Source: Streptomyces vinaceus (GTDB lineage Bacteria > Actinomycetota > Actinomycetes > Streptomycetales > Streptomycetaceae). Taken from it: a stretch of DNA of 64,000 nt. This document shows positions 17,929 through 27,320 of this stretch, one piece after another. The notes under the pieces are model-generated. The model saw only the letters and a list, made by a program, of their open reading frames with translations. It searched no databases and was not told the origin of the DNA. Made by a program: the position numbers and the translations under genes. The first letter of the stretch is position 1; every line of letters starts with the position of its first letter. Where the stretch lies: the NCBI RefSeq assembly GCF_008704935.1, contig NZ_CP023692.1, positions 2,055,001 through 2,119,000 of the forward strand, given 5' to 3'.

Positions 17929-19512
17929 TCACGAACCCTGGGGCTGACGGGCCGAGTTGGTGTCCAGGCGCGGCCCCTTCGACAGGAACTCCGACCACGC
18001 GATGGGCACCAGGGCCGGGGTGACGCTCCCGTAGCCGAGCCGGATCTGCGCCTGGCTCGCCTCGGGGCGCCCGTCCGCGGCGGCCTGGCCGTTCTGCTGG
18101 TCGGGGGCGCCGATCTTCGACTTCTCGGCGTCGCTGTCCCCGTTGGCCTGCACCGCGTACCGCAGGCCCGTGTCGGTGACCAGGAACAGGGCGCCGCCGG
18201 CCGTGGTCTGCCGGCCCTGGACCTGCGTGTAGAGCAGTCCCGAGCCGGGCGTGACGTACGCGCTCGTACCGCTGGCGGTGATGTCGATGGGGAATCCGGT
18301 GCCGGCCCAGGTGCTCAGCGTCTGGCCGCCCTGCCCGTCGACCGAGCGCAGCACGTTGCACACGGTGTCGCGGGCGCCGCCGCCCTGGGCGCCGGCGTCC
18401 GCGGCGGCCGTCGTGTTGATCCGGTCCGCCTTCTTCTGCGGCCACTTGGCCTCGCCCTTGAAGGCCGTGGCGTCCGGGTTGAGGGACTGGAGGTCGACCT
18501 CGTGGGGCTTGCCGTGCATGTTGAGGCCGTCGGTCGCGGGCGCCGAAATCAGCAGCCACGCCACGAAGTCGGAGACCGGGGCCACCTTCCCGGGCAGTAC
18601 GACGTAGTGCTGCGCACCGGAGCCGGTCTGCGCCATCAGCACCATGCCGACCTTGTTGTCGGCGGTGGTCAGGCCCTGGACGTCGGCCTTCGTGCCCGCC
18701 GGGACCGGCAGCTGCGGGAAGGCCAGGTCCTCCCCGGTGTTGAGGGTGGCCAGCCAGGACTCGGTGACCTGCTGCGGGGTGGCGCCGCTGTTGCCGACCA
18801 GCGCGTTGGTCATCTTGCCCGCGTCCGGGCCGCCTTCGGGGAACTTGTACTTGGTTCCCGAGGCGTCGATCAGGTAGCGCTCCTTGGCGCCGCCCGTGCT
18901 CTGCACGTACAGCATCTGCGTGTCGGTGAGCTTGCGGGCGTCGTCCATCAGCCCCGCCTCGCGGTCGGCGAGGACGAACGTCGCGGTCTGCACGGTCTTG
19001 CCGTTGCCGCCCGGCGCCTGGCAGACGGCCCACCGCTTGGCCTTGCCCGCGTCCTGCGGGGCCGGCAGCCGGTCGGGCGCGTACGGGATGCCGATGATGG
19101 GCCCGCGCGGGGGCTTGCCGGCGTCCAAGACCTTGTCGTCGATCTGGATGACCTTGAACTTCTGCGGATCCAGCAGGAGCCGGGCGGAGGCGAGGTTGAG
19201 CACCGGGTGCAGCCGGGTCTGGTCCTTGCCGTTCACCTTCGTCGTCAGCACCACGTACCGGGTCGTCGACTGCTTGCCGACGATGACCTTCGTGCCGGGC
19301 TCGTCCCAGCCCTTGGGGGCCTGCGGCTTGAACATCCCCCAGGCACCGAACGCGGCGAGCACGAGCGCCCCCGCCACCAGACCGGGCAGGACCGCGCGCA
19401 GCGGCCGCGGCGCGCCTTCCTCGGAGCCCGTGGCGGAAGGCTGGAGGAACGCGGCCACCGTGCGCCGCTTCGCAAAGGTGTACGCGTTGAGTTCATCACG
19501 TCGTGATGCCAT
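17929..19512 (-). CDS. eccB: Type VII secretion protein EccB
   Basis: Membrane-anchored component whose large external domain sits above the ESX channel. The 527-residue product starts MASRRDELNAYTFAKRR, the conserved EccB N terminus, has one span (about 40-61) and a long extracytoplasmic domain with the repeated beta-strand pattern (PQQVTESWLATLNTGEDL, ARDTVCNVLRSVDG). Two cysteines (CQAPGG, TVCNVL) are placed as the structural disulfide expected in the family. The ATG at 19512 is used. mycP follows after 11 bp; eccE is divergent across 305 bp. Confidence 0.95.
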   Translation of the reverse strand: MASRRDELNAYTFAKRRTVAAFLQPSATGSEEGAPRPLRAVLPGLVAGALVLAAFGAWGMFKPQAPKGWDEPGTKVIVGKQSTTRYVVLTTKVNGKDQTRLHPVLNLASARLLLDPQKFKVIQIDDKVLDAGKPPRGPIIGIPYAPDRLPAPQDAGKAKRWAVCQAPGGNGKTVQTATFVLADREAGLMDDARKLTDTQMLYVQSTGGAKERYLIDASGTKYKFPEGGPDAGKMTNALVGNSGATPQQVTESWLATLNTGEDLAFPQLPVPAGTKADVQGLTTADNKVGMVLMAQTGSGAQHYVVLPGKVAPVSDFVAWLLISAPATDGLNMHGKPHEVDLQSLNPDATAFKGEAKWPQKKADRINTTAAADAGAQGGGARDTVCNVLRSVDGQGGQTLSTWAGTGFPIDITASGTSAYVTPGSGLLYTQVQGRQTTAGGALFLVTDTGLRYAVQANGDSDAEKSKIGAPDQQNGQAAADGRPEASQAQIRLGYGSVTPALVPIAWSEFLSKGPRLDTNSARQPQGS

Positions 19513-19596
19513 GACCGCCTGCTTCTCCCCGCACGGCCCGGTCGGTGGTTACGGTCCCCGGGCCTCGATTGTCGGACCGGGCACCTACTATGCCTC

Positions 19597-19628
19597 TTGA
19601 CGGAGGGCGGGTTCGGGCCGGGTAGGGT
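19597..19628 (+). promoter_or_regulatory. Candidate eccE promoter
   Basis: ttgacg, 20 bases, tagggt on the plus strand, inside the 305-bp eccB/eccE divergent gap (19513-19817). The -10 fits TAGRRT; the long spacer equals that before eccD. About 190 bases remain to the eccE start. The gap holds no gene, only this candidate and the hairpin repeat at 19768. Confidence 0.35.
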
Positions 19629-19767
19629 GAGGCCGCCGCTTCCTGCCTTCCGGACCGCGTGAATCCAGGGGTCGTCGGGACATCAGGGCTTGTTGGGGTG
19701 GATTGGGGAGATTCCGGGGTCATGCGGCGGGCAGCGTCCGGCTCCGGCACTCACGGGGTACGGCCCT

Positions 19768-19797
19768 GGGGGTACCTCCCAGCGGTAGCTGGGGGAG
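19768..19797 (+). repeat. Streptomyces-type short hairpin repeat in the eccE leader
   Basis: ggggtacctcccagcggtag followed by ctgggggag folds into a small hairpin with a ggta loop (cccagc/gctggg). From memory this exact kind of sequence is scattered many times through Streptomyces genomes. It lies 20-50 bases before the eccE start and just upstream of its ribosome site. Confidence 0.5.
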
Positions 19798-19817
19798 AAA
19801 GGGGAGGTGGGCGCGTG

Positions 19818-21092
19818 ATGGCCACCGCGACGCAGCCGCAGACGGGTGCGCCCGCATCCGCACGCGGCGGGGTGACGCCGAATCCGAAGTCGAGCCCGGG
19901 CCGTTTCGGCCCGTTCCGATTGCAACAACTCGTACTGCTCCAGATCGCCGTGGCCGTCCTGCTGGTGGCCTGGGTCGTGGAGCCGATGCTGCTGGTGCCC
20001 GCCGGTGTCCTGGCGCTCGCCCTGGTGGTGCTCGCCGTCGTACGCCGCCACCAGCGCTCCCTGCCCGAGTGGCTCGGCAGCGCCCTCGAACTGCGCTCGC
20101 GCCGCCGCCGGGCCGCGTCGTTCACGGTGCCCGCGGGTACCGAGCCGGGCCTGGCACCGCTCGTCGAAGCCGATCCGGCACTGCGCACCCTCACGTTCAG
20201 CGACCGCGACCGCCGGCCCGTCGGGATGGTCGGCGACGGGACCTTCCTGACCGCCGTCGTCCAGGTGGACATGGACGCCACCGCGCTGCGGCCCGACCGC
20301 GGTGCGCGGCCCCTGCCTCTGGGCCTCGTACGGGACATCCTCGAAGTCGACGGCATCCGGCTGGAGTCGGCGCAGCTGGTGCAGCACACGCAGCCGGCGC
20401 CCGCCCCGCACCTGCCGGCCCAGTCGATGGCCACCCGCAACTACGCGCCGCTCCAGGCCGCCACGGGCACCCCGGCGGTGCGGCTGACCTGGATCGCGCT
20501 CAAGCTGGACCCGGAGCTGTGCCCCGAGGCCGTCACCGCGCGCGGCGGCGGGCTCGCGGGGGCGCAGCGCTGTGTGGTGCGGGCGGCCGACCAGTTGGCG
20601 AGCCGGCTGACCGGGGCCGGGTTCCGGGCCACCGTGCTCACCGAGCAGGAGCTGACGGGCGCCCTGGCGACGTCCTCGTGCGCGAACCCGATGGCGATCA
20701 CGCAGGCGGGGCGCTCGGCGAGCACCGGCCGGCGGACGGAGGAGACGGCACGGATCTGGCGCTGCGACGACCGGCGGCACACCACGTACTGGATAGCCCG
20801 CTGGCCGCAGCTCGGCGGCTCCGGGGCGGCGTCGCTGCCGCAGTTCGTGGCGCTGCTGACCTCGCTGCCGGCGCTGGCGACGAACTTCAGCCTGACGATG
20901 GCCCCGGCGGAACGCCAGGGCGTGACGCTGACGGGCCACGTACGGGTCACCGGGCGCAGCGACGAGGAACTCGTCGCGGCCCGCCGGGAGCTGGAACGGA
21001 CGGCGCGCGGCGTGCGCACCGGCCTGGTCCGGCTCGACCGTGAACAGGTGCCGGGGCTGCTGGCCTCGCTGCCGCTGGGAGGGGCGCGATGA
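19818..21092 (+). CDS. eccE: Type VII secretion protein EccE
   Basis: Peripheral membrane component of the ESX channel. The 424-residue protein has two adjacent N-terminal spans (about residues 32-75: LQQLVLLQIAVAVLLVAWVV then LLVPAGVLALALVVLAVV) and a long soluble domain with the EccE pattern (GMVGDGTFLTAVVQVD, RTEETARIWRCDDRRHTTYW). The start is ATG at 19818, with ggggagg ten bases upstream; the GTG directly before it at 19815 is equally possible. Its stop overlaps the next gene by ATGA (21089-21092), so the two are translated together. It diverges from eccB. Confidence 0.92.
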   Translation: MATATQPQTGAPASARGGVTPNPKSSPGRFGPFRLQQLVLLQIAVAVLLVAWVVEPMLLVPAGVLALALVVLAVVRRHQRSLPEWLGSALELRSRRRRAASFTVPAGTEPGLAPLVEADPALRTLTFSDRDRRPVGMVGDGTFLTAVVQVDMDATALRPDRGARPLPLGLVRDILEVDGIRLESAQLVQHTQPAPAPHLPAQSMATRNYAPLQAATGTPAVRLTWIALKLDPELCPEAVTARGGGLAGAQRCVVRAADQLASRLTGAGFRATVLTEQELTGALATSSCANPMAITQAGRSASTGRRTEETARIWRCDDRRHTTYWIARWPQLGGSGAASLPQFVALLTSLPALATNFSLTMAPAERQGVTLTGHVRVTGRSDEELVAARRELERTARGVRTGLVRLDREQVPGLLASLPLGGAR

Positions 21093-21787
21093 GGGGCGGC
21101 TTCGGTCTGATCGGCCCGCGGCGGGAACGGCACGTGGTCCCGGCGGTGGACCTGGACGCGCTGGCGCTGCCCGTCGGGGACGACGGGGTGGTCATCGGCG
21201 TGGACGCGGAGGGGCGTCCGGCGGTGCTCGGCATCAACCGGCCGACCCCGTACGAGGTGACGCTGATCGGCGGCTTGTGGACGGCGCAGGTGCTCGCGCT
21301 GCGCGCGGCCGCCACGGGCGCGCGGGTGGCGGTGGAGACCGGTCGCGGGCAGGTGTGGTCGGGGCTGGCCCAGGCGGCGGGCGGCGGGCAGCAGTGCGTG
21401 ACGCTGCACGAGGTCGGCCGGGTGCCCCCGCAGGGCGCGTCCGCGGGCAGTCCGGTGCTGGTGATCCGGGACTGCGGGATGCGGCCGCCGCGCGGGCGCG
21501 TGGTGGCGGGGCCGTGGCAGTCGGTGCTGACCCTGCTGCCGTACCTGAGCCCGACGGCGCCGCGGCTGCTCCAGAACTCCTCGCTGGTGGGCGTCCAGCG
21601 GGTCTCCCCCGACGAGGCCGAGCAGCTCGGCCGGCTGATGAACCTGCCGCGGGCGGCGGTGGATTCGCTGCCGACGCTGGGCGACGGGGTCACCCTGTGG
21701 TGCACCGCGCGGGACCGCCAGTTCGTGATGACCCAGGGCACGGAGGCCGAGACCGGCCTCCTGGGCCCCTCCCGCCGTATCGACTGA
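21089..21787 (+). CDS. T7SS-linked protein of unknown function, coupled to eccE
   Basis: A 232-residue protein with no membrane span and no signal peptide. It starts MRGGFGLIGPRRERHVVPAV and has an alternating hydrophobic pattern (VVIGVDAEGRPAVLGINRP, YEVTLIGGLWTAQVLALRA) resembling a nucleotide- or ligand-binding fold, but I recognise no catalytic motif. The four-base ATGA overlap with eccE shows it is a working partner of the ESX unit; it may be a cytoplasmic accessory protein. I know this gene only as a conserved neighbour in Streptomyces T7SS loci. Function unknown. Confidence 0.85.
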   Translation: MRGGFGLIGPRRERHVVPAVDLDALALPVGDDGVVIGVDAEGRPAVLGINRPTPYEVTLIGGLWTAQVLALRAAATGARVAVETGRGQVWSGLAQAAGGGQQCVTLHEVGRVPPQGASAGSPVLVIRDCGMRPPRGRVVAGPWQSVLTLLPYLSPTAPRLLQNSSLVGVQRVSPDEAEQLGRLMNLPRAAVDSLPTLGDGVTLWCTARDRQFVMTQGTEAETGLLGPSRRID

Positions 21788-22010
21788 GCGGCATCCGGCC
21801 CCGCCGGCCGGACCCGGTGACGGTTGCTCAGGAGGCGGCCACCCTGTAGGCAGGACGGGAAGGACGACGCCACCGGTCCGGCCCGCGGGGCACGGCTGCG
21901 CGGCCCGTCCCACGGGGGCGGGCACCGGTGTCTGCCCACGCGATTAGGCTGAGCGTGGGCGCGGCGTCGAGGTGGGCGCCGGACCAGTGTTCGACAGACC
22001 AGGAGGACCA

Positions 22011-24539
22011 GTGAGCGGCGATCGGAACGAGAGGCGCGGCGGGACGTGGGACGTCCCGACGGACGATCAGTCCGACGCGGAGCCCGAGGTGACGGGCGAG
22101 TTCACCATCGACTACACCCCGCCGGCCTGGTACACGCAGGGCGCGGCCCCGGCCACCGCGGTACCGGGCCTGCCCGAGGGCAGCGGCTTCGAGCCCCACC
22201 GCCCGTCGGACGTGGCCTCGCCCCCGACGATGCGGATCGCCCCGCCGGCCCCGCGCACCCCGTCGGACGGTGCGGGCGTGCCGTCCCCGGGCGCGCCGTC
22301 CCCCTTCCCGGCCCCGGCCCCCCTGGCCCCTGCCGCCGGCGCCCCGCCGGTCCCGGCGCCCGCAGGCGAGTCCGCCCCGCCCGCGCCGGTCCAGACCCCG
22401 GCTGACGCCCCGCCGCCCGCGCCGTTCGCGGCTTCGGCGCCGGCCCCCGTCGCCGCCCCGGCCGACGCTCCCCCGCCCCCGGCCTTCCCGGCACCGGCCG
22501 ATGCCGCGGAGCCGGCGCCCTTCGCCGCCCCGGCGGACACCCCGCCGCCGGCGGCACCGCCGGCCCCGGGCGACGGCGGCGGAGCTCCCGCCGGCGAGGC
22601 TCCCGTACCTGCCGCCCCCGCGCTGCCGGCTCCGGCCGAGGTGCCCGCGCTGCCGGCTCCGGCGCCCTTCGCCGCCGAGCCCTCGGACGCGCCCGGCCCC
22701 CTCGTGGAGGCCTCCTTCGAGGCGCCCGCCCCCGTACAGCGGCAGGACACCCCGCCCGACGGGGTGCCCGTCCCGTTCCCGGACCCCGCTCCCGCGGATG
22801 CGCGGGAGGAGCCCCAGGACGCCGTCCCCGCCCCGCAGCCGGCGCAGCCCGTCAGCCCCTCGGACGCGGTTCACCCGCCCGTGGGAGCCCCCTTCGGGGG
22901 ACCCGGGGGCGAACTCCCGGCGCTGCCGCCCGCGTTCCCCGCTACCACGCCGCCCCGGGACGGGTACGGCTTCCCGCCCGCCCCCGGCCCGGCTGCGACG
23001 CAGCCCCCGCAGGGGTACGGATTCCCCCCTGCCCCCGGCCCCACCGCCGCGCCCGCGCCGCAGGACGGCTACGGCTTCCCCCCGAACCCCGGCCCCGCCG
23101 CGCCGGCGCCTGCGCCCGCGCCGCAGGACGGGTACGGCTTCCCCCCGGCCCCCGCACCGGCGCAGCCGGTGCCTCAGCCCCAGCCGCCCGTCGGCGCGGG
23201 CGAGCACGCCTTCCCGCCCGCGCAGCACGCGCCCGTACCGTCGCAGCCCGAGCACCAGCAGCAGCCGTACCAGCAGCCGCAGTACGACCCCCGCGCCGGC
23301 GCCCAGTGGCCCGCCGGGCCCCAGCCGGGCCCCCAGCCGCACGACCCGCGCTACCAGCCCGGCCCGGGCACCGGCGGCGGCGCCCCCCTCGGCTACACCG
23401 CCGCCGTCGAGCTGTCCTCGGACCGCCTGCTGCGCGGCAAGCAGAAGCCCCGCCCCCAGCGGTCCGGGTTCCGTTTCGGCGGCAAGGCCGCCGAGGCCGA
23501 GCGCCTGCGCAAGCTGGAGTTGATCCGCACCCCGGTCATGTCCTGCTACCGCATCGCCGTCATCAGCCTCAAGGGCGGCGTCGGCAAGACCACGACCACC
23601 ACGGCCCTCGGCGCCACCCTCGCCACCGAGCGCCAGGACAAGATCCTGGCCATCGACGCGAACCCCGACGCCGGCACCCTCGGCCGCCGCGTCCGGCGCG
23701 AGACCGGGGCCACCATCCGCGACCTGGTCCAGGCGATCCCGTACCTGAACTCGTACATGGACATCAGGCGGTTCACCTCCCAGGCCCCCTCCGGCCTGGA
23801 GATCATCGCCAACGATGTCGACCCGGCGGTCTCGACGACGTTCAACGACGAGGACTACCGCCGCGTCATAGACACGCTCGGCCGCCAGTACCCGATCATC
23901 CTCACCGACTCGGGCACCGGCCTCCTCTACTCCGCCATGCGCGGGGTCCTGGACCTGGCCGACCAGCTGATCATCATCTCGACCCCCTCGGTGGACGGCG
24001 CCAGCAGCGCGAGCACCACGCTCGACTGGCTCTCCGCGCACGGGTACGCGGACCTCGTCTCCCGCTCGATCACCGTCATCTCCGGGGTCCGCGAGACCGC
24101 CAAGATGATCAAGGTCGAGGACATCGTGCAGCACTTCGAGACCCGCTGCCGGGGCGTCGTCGTGGTCCCGTTCGACGAGCACCTCGCGGCCGGCGCCGAG
24201 GTGGACCTCGACCTGCTGCGGCCCAAGACGCGGGAGGCGTACTTCAACCTCTCCGCGCTCGTCGCCGAGGACTTCGTCCGCGCCGCCCAGCAGGCCCCCC
24301 AGGGCCACTGGGGAGCCCCTCAGCAGCCCCAGCCCCAGCAGCCCCAGGCGTACCAGCAGCCCCCGCAGCAGCCGCAGCCGCAGGGACAGCCGTACGGCCA
24401 GCCCCAGGGCCCGTCCCCGTACCAGCAGCCTCCGCAGCCGTACGCCCAGCCCTACCCGCAGCCCGGCCAGCCCTGGCAGCCCCAGCAGCAGCCGCCCCAG
24501 TCCCCTCAGCAGCCCCCGCGCGACCCGCGCCTCGGCTGA
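22011..24539 (+). CDS. Proline-rich ParA/MinD-type ATPase linked to the T7SS
   Basis: The 842-residue protein has three parts. Residues 1 to about 460 are very rich in Pro, Ala, Gly and later Gln, with four copies of a [17 protein letters not shown] unit near 320-385. A ParA/MinD-type ATPase follows, with the deviant Walker [14 protein letters not shown] (K521 as first lysine), and [11 protein letters not shown]. The last 80 residues are a Gln/Pro tail. This resembles EspI of mycobacterial ESX-1, a proline-rich MinD-like protein. The GTG at 22011 has aggagga four bases upstream. It lies 223 bp after the eccE unit and ends before a bidirectional terminator. Its role, perhaps positioning or regulating the secretion machine, is inferred. 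Confidence 0.92.
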   Translation: MSGDRNERRGGTWDVPTDDQSDAEPEVTGEFTIDYTPPAWYTQGAAPATAVPGLPEGSGFEPHRPSDVASPPTMRIAPPAPRTPSDGAGVPSPGAPSPFPAPAPLAPAAGAPPVPAPAGESAPPAPVQTPADAPPPAPFAASAPAPVAAPADAPPPPAFPAPADAAEPAPFAAPADTPPPAAPPAPGDGGGAPAGEAPVPAAPALPAPAEVPALPAPAPFAAEPSDAPGPLVEASFEAPAPVQRQDTPPDGVPVPFPDPAPADAREEPQDAVPAPQPAQPVSPSDAVHPPVGAPFGGPGGELPALPPAFPATTPPRDGYGFPPAPGPAATQPPQGYGFPPAPGPTAAPAPQDGYGFPPNPGPAAPAPAPAPQDGYGFPPAPAPAQPVPQPQPPVGAGEHAFPPAQHAPVPSQPEHQQQPYQQPQYDPRAGAQWPAGPQPGPQPHDPRYQPGPGTGGGAPLGYTAAVELSSDRLLRGKQKPRPQRSGFRFGGKAAEAERLRKLELIRTPVMSCYRIAVISLKGGVGKTTTTTALGATLATERQDKILAIDANPDAGTLGRRVRRETGATIRDLVQAIPYLNSYMDIRRFTSQAPSGLEIIANDVDPAVSTTFNDEDYRRVIDTLGRQYPIILTDSGTGLLYSAMRGVLDLADQLIIISTPSVDGASSASTTLDWLSAHGYADLVSRSITVISGVRETAKMIKVEDIVQHFETRCRGVVVVPFDEHLAAGAEVDLDLLRPKTREAYFNLSALVAEDFVRAAQQAPQGHWGAPQQPQPQQPQAYQQPPQQPQPQGQPYGQPQGPSPYQQPPQPYAQPYPQPGQPWQPQQQPPQSPQQPPRDPRLG

Positions 24540-24545
24540 CAGCGG

Positions 24546-24573
24546 CCGGCGACCGGCGACCGGCGACCGGCGA
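24546..24573 (+). repeat. Four tandem copies of a 7-bp unit
   Basis: ccggcga repeated four times without error, directly after the ParA-like gene stop and before the terminator. Intergenic; no function apparent. Confidence 0.85.
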
Positions 24574-24584
24574 CGGCAAGCAGA

Positions 24585-24620
24585 AGGGCCCGTACCTCCC
24601 CCAGGGGAAGTACGGGCCCT
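24585..24620. terminator. Bidirectional terminator between ParA-like gene and ribF
   Basis: agggcccgtacctcccc pairs with ggggaagtacgggccct (one mismatch) over a two-base loop, between the convergent ATPase and ribF genes. Confidence 0.75.
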
Positions 24621-24632
24621 CGTCCGTTCGTC

Positions 24633-25589
24633 TCAGTGCTCCGCGTCGTACGTCTCGGTCAGCGTCCGCGCCCGCTTCACGTCGTCCGCGATGGCTTGGA
24701 GGAGGCCGTCCAGCGAATCGAACTTCGCCATGCCGCGCACGTACGCGAGGAAGTCCACCGTCACGTGCAGGCCGTACAGGTCCAGCCCGACCCGGTCGAT
24801 CGCGTACGCCTCCACGGTCCGCTCGGTGGCGTCGAACTGCAGGTTCGTGCCCACCGAGATCGCGGCCGGCATCCGCTCGCCGCCCGCCGTGAGCCAGCCC
24901 GCGTACACCCCGTCCGCGGGGATCGCGGTGTGCGGGGCCGTCTCGACGTTGGCGGTCGGGAAGCCGAGCTCGCGCCCGCGCTGGGCGCCGCGTACGACCA
25001 CGCCCTCGACGCGGTGCGGCCGGCCCAGGATCTCGGCCGCGCCCTCCATGTCGCCCTCGGCGACCAGCCTGCGCGCCAGGGTGGAGGAGAACGGCACTCC
25101 GCCGCCCGCCGCGCCCCGCTCGACCAGGTCCACGACCTCGACCTCGTAGTCGTACGTGGCACCCAGCTCGCGCAGGAAGTCGACGTTCCCGGCGGCCCGG
25201 TGGCCGAAACGGAAGTTCGGGCCCTCGATGACCGCCCGCGCGTGCAGCTTGTCGACGAGCACCTTCACGATGAAGTCGGCCGGGGACAGCTGCGAGAACT
25301 CCGCCGTGAACGGCAGGATCAGCAGCGCGTCCACACCGAGCCCGGCCATCAGCTCGGCGCGGCGGTCGTACGGAGCCAGGATGGGCGGGTGGCTGCCGGG
25401 GCGCACGACCTCGCTCGGGTGGGGGCTGAAGGTGACGACGACGGACGGGACGCCGAGCGCGCGGGCCTTGGCCACGGCGCGCCCGATGATGAGCTGATGG
25501 CCCCGGTGCACACCGTCGTACGAGCCGATGGTGACGACGCTGCGTCCCCAGTCCTGGGGGATGTCCTCCAAGCCACGCCAGCGCTGCAC
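24633..25589 (-). CDS. ribF: Bifunctional riboflavin kinase / FAD synthetase
   Basis: Converts riboflavin to FMN and FMN to FAD. The 318-residue product shows the N-terminal nucleotidyltransferase part with SYDGVHRGHQ (HxGH nucleotide site) and SFTPHP-like TFSPHPSEV, and the C-terminal riboflavin kinase with RGRELGFPTANV and DGVYAGW. The start is GTG at 25589 (VQRWRGLEDIPQDWG) with gaggag eight bases upstream; the ATG 23 codons earlier is not supported. It is the last gene of the nusA-infB-truB cluster but is separated from truB by 315 bp with hairpins, so it probably has its own promoter. Confidence 0.96.
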   Translation of the reverse strand: MQRWRGLEDIPQDWGRSVVTIGSYDGVHRGHQLIIGRAVAKARALGVPSVVVTFSPHPSEVVRPGSHPPILAPYDRRAELMAGLGVDALLILPFTAEFSQLSPADFIVKVLVDKLHARAVIEGPNFRFGHRAAGNVDFLRELGATYDYEVEVVDLVERGAAGGGVPFSSTLARRLVAEGDMEGAAEILGRPHRVEGVVVRGAQRGRELGFPTANVETAPHTAIPADGVYAGWLTAGGERMPAAISVGTNLQFDATERTVEAYAIDRVGLDLYGLHVTVDFLAYVRGMAKFDSLDGLLQAIADDVKRARTLTETYDAEH

Positions 25590-25738
25590 TGTGACCGCTC
25601 CTCGCCCGAACCGTGTAGGCCCTGTACTGGTTGCCGATTGCTGGTCTAAGACTGCCATGCCGCTGCCCGGGGCCCCGCATCGGCGTCTGGCCGGGGGCCG
25701 CTCTCCGTCATCTCGGGCGGGCGGCGGCCCTGCGGGGA

Positions 25739-25773
25739 GGAGCGCGGGCGGCGAAAGCGCCCCCTTGCGCTCC
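25739..25773. other. GC-rich stem-loop in the ribF-truB gap
   Basis: ggagcgc...gcgctcc with an inner gggcg/cgccc pairing, in the 315-bp stretch 25590-25904. The stretch has no gene. I looked for an FMN riboswitch here and did not recognise one. Confidence 0.4.
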
Positions 25774-25850
25774 CTCCAGTCACTCCGCGCGCCTGCTCGG
25801 ACGGGTGAATACGGGGGCCGGGCTGGATAGAGACCTACCCGAGGGGGGTC

Positions 25851-25892
25851 GTGGAGCGGTGAGCGGCAGGCGATGTGCCCTCACCGCTCCAC
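25851..25892. terminator. truB terminator, 13-bp perfect stem
   Basis: gtggagcggtgag and ctcaccgctccac pair perfectly across a 16-base loop, 12 bases past the truB stop. Confidence 0.75.
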
Positions 25893-25904
25893 GTCAACGG
25901 CGGA

Positions 25905-26840
25905 TCAGGCGAAGACGGCCAGCGACTTGGCCTTGCCGCCCTTGTTCTCCACGAGGCCGAGCAGCACGCCGTCCGGCCCGAAGACCGCCACCGTCCGCCC
26001 CGCGGGGTACGCGTCGGGCATGTCGATCCGCACGCCGTTGCCGAGCAGCGAGGCACGCCGGGCGTCGAGGTCCCAGCGCGGGAAGGCCGCGGCCGCCGCC
26101 TCGCCGATCGGCATGACGGTGAGCTCCTCCTGGAGCTGGTCCAGGGTCCGCGCCCGGTCGATCTTGTACGGTCCCACCCGGGTGCGCCGCAGCGCGGTGA
26201 GGTGTCCGCCGACGCCGAGGTCGGCGCCCAGGTCACGGGCGAGCGCGCGGATGTACGTACCGCTGGAGCAGACGACGGAGACGACGAGGTCGACGACCTT
26301 GGTGCCGTCCTCGGCCTCCGCGTCCCGCATGTCGTACACCTGGAACGAGGAGATGGTCACCGGCCGGGCCGGGATCTCGAAGTCCTCGCCGTCGCGGGCG
26401 CGCTTGTAGGACCGCACGCCCTTGATCTTGATGGCGCTGACCTTCGACGGGACCTGCATGATCTCGCCGGACAGCTTGGCGATGCCCTGGTCCACGGCCT
26501 CGCGGGTCACCGCGGAGGCGTCCGCCGAGGAGGTGATCTCACCCTCCGCGTCGTCCGTCAGGGTGTTCTGGCCGAGGCGGATCGTGCCGAGGTACTCCTT
26601 CTCCGTGAGCGCGAGGTGGCCCAGGAGCTTGGTGGCCTTCTCGACGCCCAGGACGAGCACGCCCGTCGCCATCGGGTCGAGCGTGCCGGCGTGGCCGACG
26701 CGGCGGGTCTTGGCGATCCCGCGCATCTTGGCGACCACGTCGTGCGAAGTGAAGCCGGAGGGCTTGTCGACGATGACGAGCCCTCCCACGGCCTCCGGCC
26801 GGGAGGTGCCCCCCGGCGTCTTCCCTGCGTTGCTGCTCAT
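25905..26840 (-). CDS. truB: tRNA pseudouridine(55) synthase
   Basis: Isomerises U55 in the T-loop of most tRNAs. The 311-residue protein has the catalytic motif GHAGTLDPMATG with its aspartate, the KxSGxTSH-type start of the fold (VDKPSGFTSHDVV) and SGTYIRALARDLG. The ATG at 26840 overlaps the rbfA stop (ATGA, 26837-26840), so the two are translationally coupled. It closes the rimP-nusA-infB-rbfA-truB block; a perfect hairpin follows. Confidence 0.97.
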   Translation of the reverse strand: MSSNAGKTPGGTSRPEAVGGLVIVDKPSGFTSHDVVAKMRGIAKTRRVGHAGTLDPMATGVLVLGVEKATKLLGHLALTEKEYLGTIRLGQNTLTDDAEGEITSSADASAVTREAVDQGIAKLSGEIMQVPSKVSAIKIKGVRSYKRARDGEDFEIPARPVTISSFQVYDMRDAEAEDGTKVVDLVVSVVCSSGTYIRALARDLGADLGVGGHLTALRRTRVGPYKIDRARTLDQLQEELTVMPIGEAAAAAFPRWDLDARRASLLGNGVRIDMPDAYPAGRTVAVFGPDGVLLGLVENKGGKAKSLAVFA

Positions 26841-27292
26841 TCGGAGGCTGCGTCCTCGGCGTCGTCGTCCTCGCCCGGCTTCTTGTACGGGTCGGCGTCA
26901 CCGGCGTACTGCGCTCCGGAGGACACCTCCCGCACCTGGGCGTCGGAGGTCCGCGCCTTCTCCAGGAGGTCCTCGATGGTCTTGGCGTTCTCCGGGAGGG
27001 CGTCCGCGACGAAGGTCAGGGTGGGCGTGAACTTGGTGCCCGCCGCCCGGCCGACCGCGGAGCGCAGTACGCCCTTGGCGCTTTCGAGGCCCGCCGCCGC
27101 ACTGGCGCGGTCCTCGTCGTCACCGTAAACCGTGTAGAAGACCGTGGCCTCCCGCAGGTCGCCGGTGACCCGGGTGTCCGTGATGGTCACGTGCGTACCG
27201 AGGCGGGGGTCCTTGACACCACGCTGCAGCTTCTCGGCCACCACCTCCCGGATGAGGTCCGCCAGCTTCTTCGCCCGCGCATTGTCGGCCAC
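26837..27292 (-). CDS. rbfA: 30S ribosome-binding factor A
   Basis: Late 30S maturation factor that binds near the 5' helix of 16S rRNA. The 151-residue product has the KH-like core (VHVTITDTRVTGDLREATVFYTVYG-type strand-helix pattern), the conserved KFTPTLTFVAD, and an acidic C-terminal tail. The start is GTG at 27292 with aaggag eight bases upstream. Coupled to truB by ATGA; the DUF503 gene lies 28 bp upstream. Confidence 0.95.
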   Translation of the reverse strand: MADNARAKKLADLIREVVAEKLQRGVKDPRLGTHVTITDTRVTGDLREATVFYTVYGDDEDRASAAAGLESAKGVLRSAVGRAAGTKFTPTLTFVADALPENAKTIEDLLEKARTSDAQVREVSSGAQYAGDADPYKKPGEDDDAEDAASE

Positions 27293-27320
27293 TGGTCCGT
27301 CTCCTTCTTATGTCTTGCAG

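Noticed and set aside
22112..22750. Gly/Ala-rich 212-residue minus-strand frame
   Set aside because: Antisense of the proline-rich arm of the MinD-like ATPase.
24546..24573. Possible CRISPR or satellite array
   Set aside because: Only four 7-bp units with no spacers; no cas genes anywhere in the window.
25590..25904. Possible FMN riboswitch before ribF
   Set aside because: No conserved RFN-element boxes could be recognised; only GC stems, one of them the truB terminator.
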